From an uncultured Clostridia bacterium (GTDB lineage Bacteria; Bacillota; Clostridia; UBA1381): a stretch of DNA of 35,925 nucleotides. This document shows, piece by piece, positions 8,680 through 17,667 of the stretch. Positions within the stretch are counted from its first letter, which is position 1; every line of letters starts with the position of its first letter. Location: positions 1 to 35,925 of the forward strand of contig CAKSJU010000008.1 of the NCBI GenBank assembly GCA_934463455.1, written 5' to 3'. Under the pieces are notes generated by a model. The model saw only the letters and a list, made by a program, of their open reading frames with translations. It made no database searches and was not told the origin of the DNA. A program made the position numbers and the translations under genes.

Positions 8680-10227
8680 ATGTCAAAAAATCCTATAGCA
8701 TTAATTATACTTGACGGCTTCGGCATAAATGAAGCAACCGAGGGCAATGCGATAAAAGCGGCAAAAAAACCTCATATTGACAGCTATTTTGCCAATTATC
8801 CGAATACAATTTTGTATGCCAGCGGTATGAGCGTAGGTCTTCCCGACGGTCAAATGGGAAATTCCGAGGTAGGTCATACCAATATCGGTGCGGGACGCGT
8901 TGTCTACCAGGAGCTGACAAGAATAACAAAATCAATTTCCGACGGTGACTTTTTCTCGAATGAAGTGCTTCTCGGCGCAGTGGAAAACTGCAAAAAGAAC
9001 AATTCCGCAATGCACTTTGTCGGACTTTTGTCAAACGGAGGCGTGCACAGTCACATAGACCACCTTTTCGGACTTATCGACCTTGCACGTAAAAACGGCT
9101 TGGAAAAGGTATATGTTCACTGCGTTATGGACGGCAGAGATGTATCCCCCACCTCCGGCGTTGAATTTATCGCCGAGCTTCAAGAAAAACTCAATGAAGC
9201 GGGCATAGGCAAAATAGCAACCGTTATGGGACGCTATTACGCAATGGACAGAGATACAAACTGGGACAGAGTTGTCAAGGCTTACAACGCAATGGTAAAG
9301 AGTGAGGGCGCGATGTGCGATAACCCGATTGAAGCGGTTAAAAAATCGTATGAAACAAAGGACGAAAACGGAAGTCTTTTGACCGACGAATTTATCAGAC
9401 CCATGGTTGTCTGCGAAAACGGCAAGCCGGTTGCCAAGATCGAAGAAAACGATTCGGTAATATGCTTTAATTTCCGTCCAGACCGCGCGAGAGAAATAAC
9501 AAGAACACTTGTTGACGATGACTTTAAAGGCTTCGAAAGAACAAGATTTCCTCTTTATTATGTGTGCATGACTCAATATGACGCAAGTATGCCAAATGTT
9601 CATGTCGCTTTTAAACCCGAAAAGCTTGTAAATACTTTCGGGGAATATATATCAAACAAAGGTCTTACCCAGCTTAGAATTGCGGAGACCGAAAAATACG
9701 CTCATGTTACTTTCTTCTTTAACGGCGGCGTTGAAAATGTGTACAAAGGCGAAGACAGACAACTTATACCGTCTCCGAAGGTTGCTACCTATGACATGCA
9801 GCCGGAGATGAGCGCATATCTTGTCGCAGACAGATGTGTTGAATTAATCAATCAGGATAAATATGATTGTATTATTCTTAACTTTGCAAACTGTGACATG
9901 GTAGGTCATACCGGAGTTTTTGATGCGGCTGTAAAGGCTGTTGAAGCAGTTGACGAATGCTTGGGCAAAGTAGTTGACGCACTTATGGCAAAGAACGGAA
10001 AAATATTGATAACCGCCGACCATGGCAACGCTGACTGCATGATTGATGCAGAAACGAAAGAGCCGTTTACGGCACATACAACAAACCCTGTACCGCTTAT
10101 AGTAATGGGTGCGGGCGATGTTAAACTCGAAAAGGGCAAGCTTGCGGATTTAGCTCCTACAATGCTTGACTTAATGGGGCTTGACAAACCCGAAGAAATG
10201 ACCGGGAACAATCTTATCGTAAAATAA
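8680..10227 (+). CDS. gpmI: 2,3-bisphosphoglycerate-independent phosphoglycerate mutase
   Basis: The 515-residue, manganese-dependent, alkaline-phosphatase-type mutase converts 3-phosphoglycerate to 2-phosphoglycerate. Visible are LIILDGFGI near residues 8-16, the phosphoserine motif GQMGNSEVGHTNIGAGR near 58-74, HVMDGRD-type HCVMDGRDVSPTSG, FNFRPDRAREITR, and the metal-binding NFANCDMVGHTG and TADHGNADCM. Length is typical. It lies 21 bases after tpiA and completes the operon pgk-tpiA-gpmI. Confidence 0.98.
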   Translation: MSKNPIALIILDGFGINEATEGNAIKAAKKPHIDSYFANYPNTILYASGMSVGLPDGQMGNSEVGHTNIGAGRVVYQELTRITKSISDGDFFSNEVLLGAVENCKKNNSAMHFVGLLSNGGVHSHIDHLFGLIDLARKNGLEKVYVHCVMDGRDVSPTSGVEFIAELQEKLNEAGIGKIATVMGRYYAMDRDTNWDRVVKAYNAMVKSEGAMCDNPIEAVKKSYETKDENGSLLTDEFIRPMVVCENGKPVAKIEENDSVICFNFRPDRAREITRTLVDDDFKGFERTRFPLYYVCMTQYDASMPNVHVAFKPEKLVNTFGEYISNKGLTQLRIAETEKYAHVTFFFNGGVENVYKGEDRQLIPSPKVATYDMQPEMSAYLVADRCVELINQDKYDCIILNFANCDMVGHTGVFDAAVKAVEAVDECLGKVVDALMAKNGKILITADHGNADCMIDAETKEPFTAHTTNPVPLIVMGAGDVKLEKGKLADLAPTMLDLMGLDKPEEMTGNNLIVK

Positions 10228-10243
10228 ACTAAAAACAGAAAAG

Positions 10244-10293
10244 CGGCGGTGCTCCGCATTTTGAGATAAATCGCAAAATCGGAGTTTCCGCCG
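10244..10293 (+). terminator. Long hairpin after gpmI
   Basis: CGGCGG (10244-10249) pairs with CCGCCG (10288-10293), with further inner pairing of CTCCG with CGGAG and ATTTTG with CAAAAT. A pyrimidine-rich TATCTTCTATTTT follows. It probably ends the glycolytic transcript. Confidence 0.6.
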
Positions 10294-10307
10294 TATCTTC
10301 TATTTTA

Positions 10308-10337
10308 ATGACTGTAAGATTTACATTTTACAATCAT
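10308..10337. repeat. Small palindrome resembling the end hairpin of the MITE-like repeat
   Basis: Two 13-base arms around TTAC pair with two mismatches. Its arm, with TGTAAGAT and ATTTTACA, resembles the right-end hairpin of the repeat at 13859-13884 (TGTAAAAT, ATTTTACA). It may be a worn solo end of that family or a chance A/T palindrome. Confidence 0.35.
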
Positions 10338-10371
10338 CAATAATTAATACTATTAAAACGGAGGTAATGTA

Positions 10372-12447
10372 ATGGTAACGGAGTATTTTGGTCAAAATGT
10401 ATTTAATCTCTCGGTAATGCGTGAACGCCTGCCGAAAGAAACATTCAAATCACTCGAAAGCACCATAAAAGACGGAACACCACTTGACGCAGGTGTTGCC
10501 GAAGTTGTGGCAAACGCAATGAAAGATTGGGCGATTGAAAAGGGTGCAACTCACTATACACACTGGTTTCAGCCTATGACCGGTGCAACAGCAGAGAAGC
10601 ATGACGCTTTTATCTCTCCGATGCCGGGCGGAAAAATAATAATGGAATTTTCCGGCAAAGAACTTATAAAGGGCGAGCCGGATGCTTCCAGCTTTCCGAC
10701 AGGCGGTCTCAGAGCGACCTTTGAGGCAAGAGGCTATACTGCCTGGGATCCGACATCCTACGCATTTATAAAAGATAATTCACTCTGTATACCGACTACC
10801 TTCTGCTCGTATACCGGTGAAGTGCTTGATAAAAAGACACCTTTGCTGCGCTCGATAGAAGCGGTAAACAAAGAGGCTTTGCGTGTTTTGAAATTTTTTG
10901 GCTCGGATGCGACAAGAGTAATCGCTTATGTCGGTCCCGAACAGGAATATTTTCTTATAGACAGAGAATATTATAAAAAACGCAAGGATTTAATGCTTAC
11001 CGGCAGAACATTGTTCGGTGCAAAACCCGCAAAAGGTCAGGAACTTGATGACCATTATTTCGGAACTATCAAAGAAAGAGTTTCGGCATATATGAAAGAA
11101 TTGGATGAAGAGCTTTGGAAACTCGGGGTTCTGGCAAAAACCAAGCATAACGAGGTTGCTCCCGCTCAGCATGAACTTGCTCCGATTTTTACCGTTGCAA
11201 ACGAAGCAACCGACCACAACCAAATAACTATGGAGGTTATGAAACGGGTAGCGGCACATCACGGACTTGTATGTCTTCTGCACGAAAAGCCTTTTGAAGG
11301 AATAAACGGCTCGGGTAAGCACAATAACTGGTCAATAGGCACAAACACCGGTGAAAATCTCTTAAAACCCGGTAAAAATCCAATTGAAAATACAAGATTT
11401 TTGTTATTCCTTTCGGCAGTGATAAAAGCGGTTGATGAAAACGGGGCATTGCTGCGCGCGTCTGTCGCAAGAGCCGGCAATGACCACCGCCTCGGTGGAA
11501 ATGAAGCTCCTCCCGCTATTATCTCAATGTTCCTCGGCGACCAGCTACATGACATAATATCGGCAATAAAGGACGGTAAATGGACTCTTGACCAGAAAAA
11601 AACTTTGCTTCAGGCAGGTGTCGATTCAATTCCGGTAATCAAAAAAGACGCAACTGACCGAAACAGAACTTCCCCATTTGCCTTTACAGGCAATAAATTC
11701 GAATTCCGCTCGCCCGGCTCGTCGCAATCCGTTGCAGGAATTAATATTGTTATCAATACAATTGTTGCCGATGCACTTTCACAGTTTGCCGACAGACTTG
11801 AAAAGAGCGATGCACCCGAAGCAGAAATTAAAAATATAATAACCGACACAATAAAAGAAAACGGCAGAATTATATTTGACGGTAACAATTATACAGACGA
11901 GTGGGTAAAAGAAGCCGAAAGACGCGGACTTCCAAACTTAAAATCTGCCGTTGACGCATTTCCTGCCTTTATTGACGAAAGAGTTGTAAAGATGTTTAAA
12001 AAGCATGAAGTGTTTACAAAAGCCGAATGTCGTTCAAGATATGAGATTTTGCTTGAAGAATACACAAAAGCTTTACATATCGAAGCTCTCACTATGCTCG
12101 AAATGGCAAATCAGGAAATTTTGCCCGCCTGCATAGAATATTCGAACACTGTTGCAAAATCGCTTAAAATGAAAAAAGAGCTCGGTCTTTCAGCTCCTTG
12201 CGAAACCAAATTGTATAAAAATATTAATGAGCATACCGAGGGGCTTATGGCTGCCGCGGAGGCTTTGCAAAAAGAGGTTGACGAAATACCCGAGGATTGT
12301 GAAGAAATTAAGCTTGCGGAATTTTACCGCGACAGAATTATCCCCGAAATGGACAGTGTTCGCTGCTATGCGGATGAGCTTGAGTTAATTGTCGGAAAAG
12401 AATTTTGGCCTTTCCCGACTTATACTGATTTGTTATATAAAATATGA
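10372..12447 (+). CDS. glnN: Glutamine synthetase type III
   Basis: The 691-residue protein matches the GSIII class, much longer than the roughly 450 residues of GSI. It makes glutamine from glutamate, ammonia and ATP. Class features are the start TEYFGQNVFN, THYTHWFQPMTGATAEKHD, the region YVGPEQEYFLID (metal-binding glutamates), HNEVAPAQHELAPIF, INGSGKHNNWSIGT and the phosphate-binding NDHRLGGNEAPPAI with FEFRSPGSSQSVAG. GSIII enzymes are usually dodecamers and occur in Bacteroidetes, cyanobacteria and some Clostridia. A GGAGG site precedes the ATG. It appears to be a single-gene unit bounded by hairpins. Confidence 0.97.
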   Translation: MVTEYFGQNVFNLSVMRERLPKETFKSLESTIKDGTPLDAGVAEVVANAMKDWAIEKGATHYTHWFQPMTGATAEKHDAFISPMPGGKIIMEFSGKELIKGEPDASSFPTGGLRATFEARGYTAWDPTSYAFIKDNSLCIPTTFCSYTGEVLDKKTPLLRSIEAVNKEALRVLKFFGSDATRVIAYVGPEQEYFLIDREYYKKRKDLMLTGRTLFGAKPAKGQELDDHYFGTIKERVSAYMKELDEELWKLGVLAKTKHNEVAPAQHELAPIFTVANEATDHNQITMEVMKRVAAHHGLVCLLHEKPFEGINGSGKHNNWSIGTNTGENLLKPGKNPIENTRFLLFLSAVIKAVDENGALLRASVARAGNDHRLGGNEAPPAIISMFLGDQLHDIISAIKDGKWTLDQKKTLLQAGVDSIPVIKKDATDRNRTSPFAFTGNKFEFRSPGSSQSVAGINIVINTIVADALSQFADRLEKSDAPEAEIKNIITDTIKENGRIIFDGNNYTDEWVKEAERRGLPNLKSAVDAFPAFIDERVVKMFKKHEVFTKAECRSRYEILLEEYTKALHIEALTMLEMANQEILPACIEYSNTVAKSLKMKKELGLSAPCETKLYKNINEHTEGLMAAAEALQKEVDEIPEDCEEIKLAEFYRDRIIPEMDSVRCYADELELIVGKEFWPFPTYTDLLYKI

Positions 12448-12465
12448 AAAAAAAGTATATACGTA

Positions 12466-12489
12466 AGGGCGACCCTGTGTGGTCGCCCC
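12466..12489. terminator. GC-rich hairpin between convergent glnN and esterase gene
   Basis: GGGCGACC (12467-12474) and GGTCGCCC (12481-12488) form a GC stem with a 6-base loop, extended by A-T and possible G-C ends. On the - strand a run of eight T residues follows about 11 bases later. It probably terminates both genes; the very GC-rich arms in an AT-rich setting are like dispersed REP-type palindromes. Confidence 0.6.
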
Positions 12490-12528
12490 TATGGGTTTAT
12501 TCCTTCTTTCTAAATAGGCATTTTGTAT

Positions 12529-13599
12529 TCAAAAATGTGTGGTAACATATTTTACAATATCCTCTTTCAAATCAGGCTCTTTATTCTCTTTCATAATCCG
12601 ATACGCATTTTGTGCCGCTTCTTTTGCTGCAAGCATAAACCCTCTTTCGTTAATATGTGAATTATCATAACCATAATATGAGTCGCGGCAGAAAAAATAT
12701 TTTTTCTCCGGCTCTTTTATGTAATAATCTTCAAGGCTGTCCATAAAATAAGGATCGGGCATAAACGAAATGCTGCGCGAAATTATATGAGTTTCCTTAT
12801 TTTCCCTGCAAAATTCCTCTTGCGCCCGCATAATATGACATGTTTCATGAGTATACCAAAAACCACAGCGTATGATAAAAAACCTGTCAAAACCAAGTTT
12901 TTTCGCTTTTTTCCAAAAAATATTCAGTTTTTGTTTGTATTCGGCACATGAATTCCCCGAATCGCTCTCTCCCTGATGCCATATGAGTATTTTTTCACCG
13001 ATGTTATCATGTCCGTACACTTTTTCAGCATCTTTAAAAAACGCCTTACATTTTTCGCAGTAAACCGTTTCCGCCGCTTCATCGCCAACTATCGGCTCAT
13101 ATCCGTTTTTCACCGCAAAAAGATTATACTCCTCCGTCATTTCTTTTGAAAAATAGTAGCTTGCTGTCACACCTCCTTTTGCGACATGCGCAACAATTGC
13201 AGCCTGTCCGAGTTGTTCCCAATTTTCGCAAAAATACGGAACAATACTGCATGCCGAATTTTTCTCACTCTCCGAATAAATCGAAAATTGATTTGTTGAT
13301 TTTTCCGATACGCTGTTAAGATTTGACATAGCGGAAACAAAGTATGTGTTTTTACCGTAGTCATTTACTCGGCTTTTCCCATTTTCATCAGCATCGCCAT
13401 ATGCCGCTTTAATATTTTTATAGAGAAATTCTCCGTTATTATAGCCTACTGTTACAAATTCGCCCGTTTTACCGCCGAGATAAACTGATTTATATTTATA
13501 TTCCTTACAGTATTTTATATCAAGTCTGTGCTTGGGAGGCAAAACGCATGCGCCCATCATATTTGACTGCCCCGCAAAAACAAACAAATCATATTTCAT
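12529..13599 (-). CDS. SGNH/SASA-type carbohydrate esterase (sialate O-acetylesterase domain family)
   Basis: The 356-residue protein starts MKYDLFVFAGQSNMMG, where the block I nucleophile is S12. It later has IWHQGESDSG, the block III signature of the SASA/CE6-like acetylesterases, and DNSHINERG, with D312 and H315 as the likely remaining catalytic residues. No signal peptide is present, so it should act in the cytosol on acetylated sugars. It is divergent from a membrane O-acyltransferase operon, suggesting that one unit adds and the other removes acetyl groups. Substrate is unknown. An ATG at 13606 is out of frame, and 13599 has GGGTG seven bases upstream. Confidence 0.82.
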   Translation of the reverse strand: MKYDLFVFAGQSNMMGACVLPPKHRLDIKYCKEYKYKSVYLGGKTGEFVTVGYNNGEFLYKNIKAAYGDADENGKSRVNDYGKNTYFVSAMSNLNSVSEKSTNQFSIYSESEKNSACSIVPYFCENWEQLGQAAIVAHVAKGGVTASYYFSKEMTEEYNLFAVKNGYEPIVGDEAAETVYCEKCKAFFKDAEKVYGHDNIGEKILIWHQGESDSGNSCAEYKQKLNIFWKKAKKLGFDRFFIIRCGFWYTHETCHIMRAQEEFCRENKETHIISRSISFMPDPYFMDSLEDYYIKEPEKKYFFCRDSYYGYDNSHINERGFMLAAKEAAQNAYRIMKENKEPDLKEDIVKYVTTHF

Positions 13600-13618
13600 A
13601 TTTCATCACCCGAGTAGT

Positions 13619-13647
13619 ATTATATATCACAACATCACCATTGTCAA
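13619..13647 (-). promoter_or_regulatory. Consensus promoter of the esterase gene
   Basis: On the - strand, TTGACA (complement of 13642-13647), 17 bp and TATAAT (complement of 13619-13624) are an exact SigA consensus, about 20 bases before the esterase start codon. The leader is therefore very short. Confidence 0.8.
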
Positions 13648-13671
13648 TAAATTTTATCCGATATTTTCATG

Positions 13672-13700
13672 TTGCAAATCTAACAAAATTATGTTATACT
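13672..13700 (+). promoter_or_regulatory. Promoter of the MBOAT operon, upstream of the inserted repeat
   Basis: TTGCAA (13672-13677), 17 bp and TATACT (13695-13700) form a promoter facing the MBOAT gene. The repeat element begins at 13717, close to the expected transcription start, so its hairpins would be transcribed in the leader. The duplicated TATAAT at 13890-13895 could be a secondary -10, but no good -35 lies 17 bp before it. Confidence 0.6.
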
Positions 13701-13716
13701 AATATATAATGAAATA

Positions 13717-13889
13717 TAGCTAATTGTAAAACTAAAGTTTCACAATTAAAACGCTTGAGTAGAAATAAAAAGTTCCATCCGATTTGACGAATTGTAGGTT
13801 GAAACTTTTTATTTCTACCAAAAATGACGCACATGTCGTCATTTTTGATGCAGTTATTAATTGTAAAATTCACATTTTACAATTAACTA
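13717..13889 (+). mobile_element. MITE-like repeat, 173-bp copy, with 12-bp target duplication
   Basis: The element runs from TAGCTAATTGTAAAA to TTTTACAATTAACTA, 15-bp terminal inverted repeats with one mismatch. It is flanked by perfect copies of TATAATGAAATA (13705-13716 and 13890-13901). It has no coding capacity. Four hairpins follow one another: 13722-13747; a 16-bp perfect stem 13759-13774/13803-13818; a 10-bp perfect stem 13820-13829/13837-13846; and an 11-bp perfect stem 13859-13869/13874-13884. The same sequence occurs inverted at 23311-23798. Lack of a gene means it would need a transposase encoded elsewhere. Confidence 0.85.
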
Positions 13890-13919
13890 TATAATGAAAT
13901 AATACGGGAGAATTTTTAT

Positions 13920-15413
13920 ATGCTGTTCAACTCTATTCAATTTTTGATATTTTTTCCGATAGTATGCCTCGTATACTTTGCCGTTCCGAAAAAAATAAAA
14001 TGGATATGGCTTTTATTGGCAAGCTACTATTTTTATATGTGTTGGAATCCGAAATATGCGCTTCTTATGTTTACTTCAACATTTATAACATGGTTAAGCG
14101 GTATTTTTATCGAACGGTTTTCACGCATTGAAAACGAAAAAAAATCAAAACGGCTAAAAAATATGACGGTTGCCGTCAGCTTTGTTTCCAATCTCTCAAT
14201 ATTATTTATGTTTAAATACTTTAATTTTGCGGTAGATACTTTAAATACTCTGCTTTCGCATTTTCACATGTCGCTTGTAACTCCAGGATTTGACGTCATA
14301 CTGCCGGTCGGTATTTCCTTTTACACCTTCCAGGCACTGAGTTATACGGTAGATGTTTATCGCAAAGACACCCCATGCGAAAAAAATCTTTTTCGCTACA
14401 TGCTTTTCGTATCTTTCTTCCCTCAGCTTGTTGCAGGTCCTATTGAGCGTTCGAAAAATCTTTTGCATCAATTAAAAGAATACCATCCTTTTAATTCAGA
14501 AAATGTAAAAAGCGGACTTTTACTTATGCTCTGGGGATTTTTTCAAAAGCTTGTCATTGCCGACCGCGCGGCAATCGCTGTAAATACGGTCTACAATAAT
14601 TACACAGAGTACGGTGCGGTTGAACTTATAATTGCAACAATTCTTTTTGCATTGCAAATTTACTGCGACTTTTCATCCTATACCGACATTGCCAAAGGTG
14701 CTGCACAGGTTATGGGCTTTAGCTTAATGGACAATTTTAAGCGTCCGTATTTTTCACGCAGTATTGCCGAATTTTGGCGCAACTGGCACATTTCGCTTTC
14801 GGGATGGTTTAAAGATTATTTATATATCCCTCTCGGCGGCAACCGCAAGGGAAAGCTTCGTAAATACATAAATATAATGATAGTTTTTCTTGCAAGCGGA
14901 CTTTGGCACGGCGCAAATATGACATTTGTTGTATGGGGTTTTCTGCATGGACTGTACCAGGTTATCGGCGGTGCAACGCTTCCTTTTAGGAAGAAAGTTT
15001 TATCCGCCTTATCTGTTGATACAAATACACACTCACATCGGTTTGTTCAAAGAATTATTACATTTATTCTTGTATGCTTCGGGTGGATTTTTTTCCGTGC
15101 AAATACTCTTTCCGATGCAATGAGCATAATAAATATAATGCGCTCCGGACTTAACCCGTGGGTGCTTACCGACGGAGGAATTTTCAAATTCGGTTTTGAC
15201 GGAACACAGTGGCTTGTTATAGGAATAGCATCGCTCATACTCTTTGGAGTGAGCTGTGCTCATTATTACAATTTCAGTTTCAGAAAAAGCATTCTTTCGG
15301 CTAACATTGCCGCTCGCTGGGCAATCTGCTTTACGCTGTTATTTACCGTCCTGATATTCGGAATATACGGTCCCGGCTATGACGCAAGCCAATTTATATA
15401 TTTTCAATTTTAA
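13920..15413 (+). CDS. MBOAT-family membrane O-acyltransferase (AlgI/DltB type)
   Basis: The 497-residue polytopic protein is a membrane-bound O-acyltransferase of the kind that moves acetyl or other acyl groups across the membrane to a surface glycan. It starts MLFNSIQFLIFFPIVCLVYF and has many membrane spans. The family signature PVGISFYTFQALSYTVDVYR is present, as are the two key histidine regions: FWRNWHISLSGWFKDY (H290) and SGLWHGANMTF (H330, the likely catalytic His). GGGAG lies 9 bases before the ATG. The next gene, 18 bases on, is an AlgJ-like partner. This two-gene layout suggests polysaccharide O-acetylation rather than D-alanylation, as no dlt genes are near. Confidence 0.9.
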   Translation: MLFNSIQFLIFFPIVCLVYFAVPKKIKWIWLLLASYYFYMCWNPKYALLMFTSTFITWLSGIFIERFSRIENEKKSKRLKNMTVAVSFVSNLSILFMFKYFNFAVDTLNTLLSHFHMSLVTPGFDVILPVGISFYTFQALSYTVDVYRKDTPCEKNLFRYMLFVSFFPQLVAGPIERSKNLLHQLKEYHPFNSENVKSGLLLMLWGFFQKLVIADRAAIAVNTVYNNYTEYGAVELIIATILFALQIYCDFSSYTDIAKGAAQVMGFSLMDNFKRPYFSRSIAEFWRNWHISLSGWFKDYLYIPLGGNRKGKLRKYINIMIVFLASGLWHGANMTFVVWGFLHGLYQVIGGATLPFRKKVLSALSVDTNTHSHRFVQRIITFILVCFGWIFFRANTLSDAMSIINIMRSGLNPWVLTDGGIFKFGFDGTQWLVIGIASLILFGVSCAHYYNFSFRKSILSANIAARWAICFTLLFTVLIFGIYGPGYDASQFIYFQF

Positions 15414-15431
15414 CGAAAGGGAGATTTTAAC

Positions 15432-16451
15432 ATGAAAGTGCTGAAAAGAACTGTTAAACTTATACTTTTTATTTTAATATTTGCATTTATTTTTTCTTAC
15501 CTTTCGAATTTGTTCTGCCGAAAATCCCTCGAAGGCACATGGAATCAAACGCAGAAAATATCCGGCTTTTACAATGAGCCGAAAAATGATTTTGATATAA
15601 TATTCTTCGGCTCGTCAAACACCTACTGCTCTTTTAACCCGTTGGTGCTTTATGAACAAACCGGGCTGAAATCATATGTTTTCGCCTCCCAGCAGCAGCC
15701 GGTATGGGCAACATACTCATATATAAAGGAAGCTTTGAAAACCCAAAATCCTCAGCTTCTTGTTGTTGACGTGCTTATGTTCTCCAAGGATACCGAATAC
15801 TACGACGACGGTGTGAATTATTCTTATATGGACGACATACCTCTTTCAAAAAACAAAATCGAGCTTGCGGCGGTTTCTGCACCTAACGGTGAAAGACTGC
15901 GGCTTTTGATTAATTTTATCAAGTATCATTCCCGCTGGAGCGAGCTTACGCGTGAGGACTACGAATTTAAACGTTCCGAAACAAATGATTTTTTAAAGGG
16001 ATATACTCTTCTTGAGGACACATTTACCGAAGTTCGTCTTCCCGCACAAAATATAACGGACACTTCTCCCCTTTCGGAAAAAGAAATAACATATTTTTAT
16101 AAAATAATTGAGCTTGCAAAAGAGCACAACATACCTCTTTTCTTTGTAAAAGCTCCGTCCAATGCGGACGAAAATGACCAAAAGCTTTTTAATTCGATAC
16201 AAAAGCTTGCCGAAGACAACGGCGTTCAATTTGTTAATTATAACAATGAATACGACAAAATATCTTTTAATATAAACGAAGATTTTTATGATAAATCACA
16301 TCTTAACTACCGCGGTGCCGATGTCTTTACAAAATATTTTGCAAAAGACATGCAAAAAAGATTTCCCGTTCACCCTCACGACGATGTCAACTCGACAAAT
16401 GAAAAATGGGAAGCGGATCTTGAAAAATATTATAAGTGTATCGAAAAATAA
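15432..16451 (+). CDS. Membrane-anchored SGNH-like protein, AlgJ/AlgX-type partner of the acyltransferase
   Basis: The 339-residue protein has one N-terminal membrane span (TVKLILFILIFAFIFSYL near residues 7-24) and then an extracytoplasmic domain. It carries IIFFGSSNTYCSFNP, with S61/S62 as the candidate nucleophile, and DKSHLNYRG, with D287 and H290 completing an SGNH-like triad. In alginate-type systems such proteins take the acyl group from the MBOAT protein and place it on the polymer. The position directly after the MBOAT gene supports this. The end is charged and hydrophilic. The polymer is not identifiable from the window, and a glycan esterase rather than transferase role cannot be excluded. 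Confidence 0.8.
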   Translation: MKVLKRTVKLILFILIFAFIFSYLSNLFCRKSLEGTWNQTQKISGFYNEPKNDFDIIFFGSSNTYCSFNPLVLYEQTGLKSYVFASQQQPVWATYSYIKEALKTQNPQLLVVDVLMFSKDTEYYDDGVNYSYMDDIPLSKNKIELAAVSAPNGERLRLLINFIKYHSRWSELTREDYEFKRSETNDFLKGYTLLEDTFTEVRLPAQNITDTSPLSEKEITYFYKIIELAKEHNIPLFFVKAPSNADENDQKLFNSIQKLAEDNGVQFVNYNNEYDKISFNINEDFYDKSHLNYRGADVFTKYFAKDMQKRFPVHPHDDVNSTNEKWEADLEKYYKCIEK

Positions 16452-16490
16452 TAAATCAAATTTTTTTCCTTAAAAAATATTAAAATATTC

Positions 16491-16519
16491 TTGACTTTTT
16501 CACTTTAATGTGTTAAAAT
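16491..16519 (+). promoter_or_regulatory. Promoter of the histidine operon
   Basis: TTGACT (16491-16496), 17 bp and TAAAAT (16514-16519) lie 35 bases before hisZ. The leader is too short for a T-box or his-leader attenuator, so control by histidine must act otherwise, for example by HisG feedback or a repressor. Confidence 0.75.
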
Positions 16520-16554
16520 GATAGAGTGATAAACAATTAAACGGAGGATGAGTT

Positions 16555-17667
16555 ATGGAAATCGATACATCTGTTTTGAAAAATGATGAAATTGCTATAT
16601 TTAAACTGCGTTCACTGTATAAAAAATACGGATATACTCAATACAAAATGAACAAATTCGAAGAATATGATTTATATGTAAAAAACAAAGATTTTCTTGT
16701 TTCGGACAATATTATCACCTTCACCGATACCGACGGAAAGCTGATGGCTCTAAAGCCTGACGTTACCCTTTCAATAATAAAAAACAGCGAGGATATTCCC
16801 GGAAACATACAAAAGCTTTATTACAACGAAAACGTATACAGAGTTTCAAAAGGGTCGCGCACTTTTAAGGAAATTATGCAGACCGGGCTTGAATGTATCG
16901 GCGATATAGACCTTTGCTGCATTTGCGAAGTTCTTTTCCTTGCCGCGAAAAGCTTAAAAAGCATAAGCAATGATTTTGTGCTCGACATATCGCACATGGG
17001 CATTGTATCAGAGCTTATAAATTCACTCGGAATTGAGTCCTCGCACGAAATATTAAAATGTATAGGCGAAAAAAATTCGCATGAGCTCGAAAAAATATGT
17101 ACGCAAAGCGGTGCACAAAAAGAAAGCTTAAAAAAGCTTCTTTCTCTCGTGAGCCTGTACGGTGCTCCCGACAAGGTTTTGCCGGAGCTTGAAAAAATAA
17201 TCCCCGATTCACCGTCTTTATTTGAATTGAAAAAAATAATTTCCGGATTATCCGCCTTGGGATTATCAAAAAAAATCAACATAGATTTTTCGGTTGTAAA
17301 CGATATGAATTATTACAACGCAATAGTTTTCAAAGGATTTATAAAAGGTATTCCGACCGGCATTCTTTCGGGAGGTCAGTACGACCGATTAATGCGGAAA
17401 ATGGGCAGAAAATCCGGAGCTGTCGGCTTTGCGGTATATCTCGACATGCTTGAGCTTTTACCGGAAGCCGAAAATGAATTTGATGTGGACACCGTGATTT
17501 TATACAATGACAGCTGCGACATATCAAATCTTTTTGCCGCCGTTTCAATGCTTACAGGTGCCGGGAAAAGTGTTCTTGCGCAAAAGCAAATTCCGGAAAA
17601 GCTCAAATTCAAACAGCTTTTAACACTTAATGAAAAAGGGGTTGAAATTCTTGAAAACAATGCTTAA
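16555..17667 (+). CDS. hisZ: ATP phosphoribosyltransferase regulatory subunit HisZ
   Basis: The 370-residue protein is related to histidyl-tRNA synthetase but lacks its anticodon domain. It pairs with the short HisG to form the active, histidine-sensitive first enzyme of the pathway. Seen are DGKLMALKPDVTLSI near 62-76, the class II-like LYYNENVYRVS and FKEIMQTGLECIG, and the C-terminal ILSGGQYDRLMRKMGRKSGAVGFAVYLDML. GGAGG precedes the ATG. It opens the operon and overlaps hisG by eight bases. Confidence 0.94.
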   Translation: MEIDTSVLKNDEIAIFKLRSLYKKYGYTQYKMNKFEEYDLYVKNKDFLVSDNIITFTDTDGKLMALKPDVTLSIIKNSEDIPGNIQKLYYNENVYRVSKGSRTFKEIMQTGLECIGDIDLCCICEVLFLAAKSLKSISNDFVLDISHMGIVSELINSLGIESSHEILKCIGEKNSHELEKICTQSGAQKESLKKLLSLVSLYGAPDKVLPELEKIIPDSPSLFELKKIISGLSALGLSKKINIDFSVVNDMNYYNAIVFKGFIKGIPTGILSGGQYDRLMRKMGRKSGAVGFAVYLDMLELLPEAENEFDVDTVILYNDSCDISNLFAAVSMLTGAGKSVLAQKQIPEKLKFKQLLTLNEKGVEILENNA

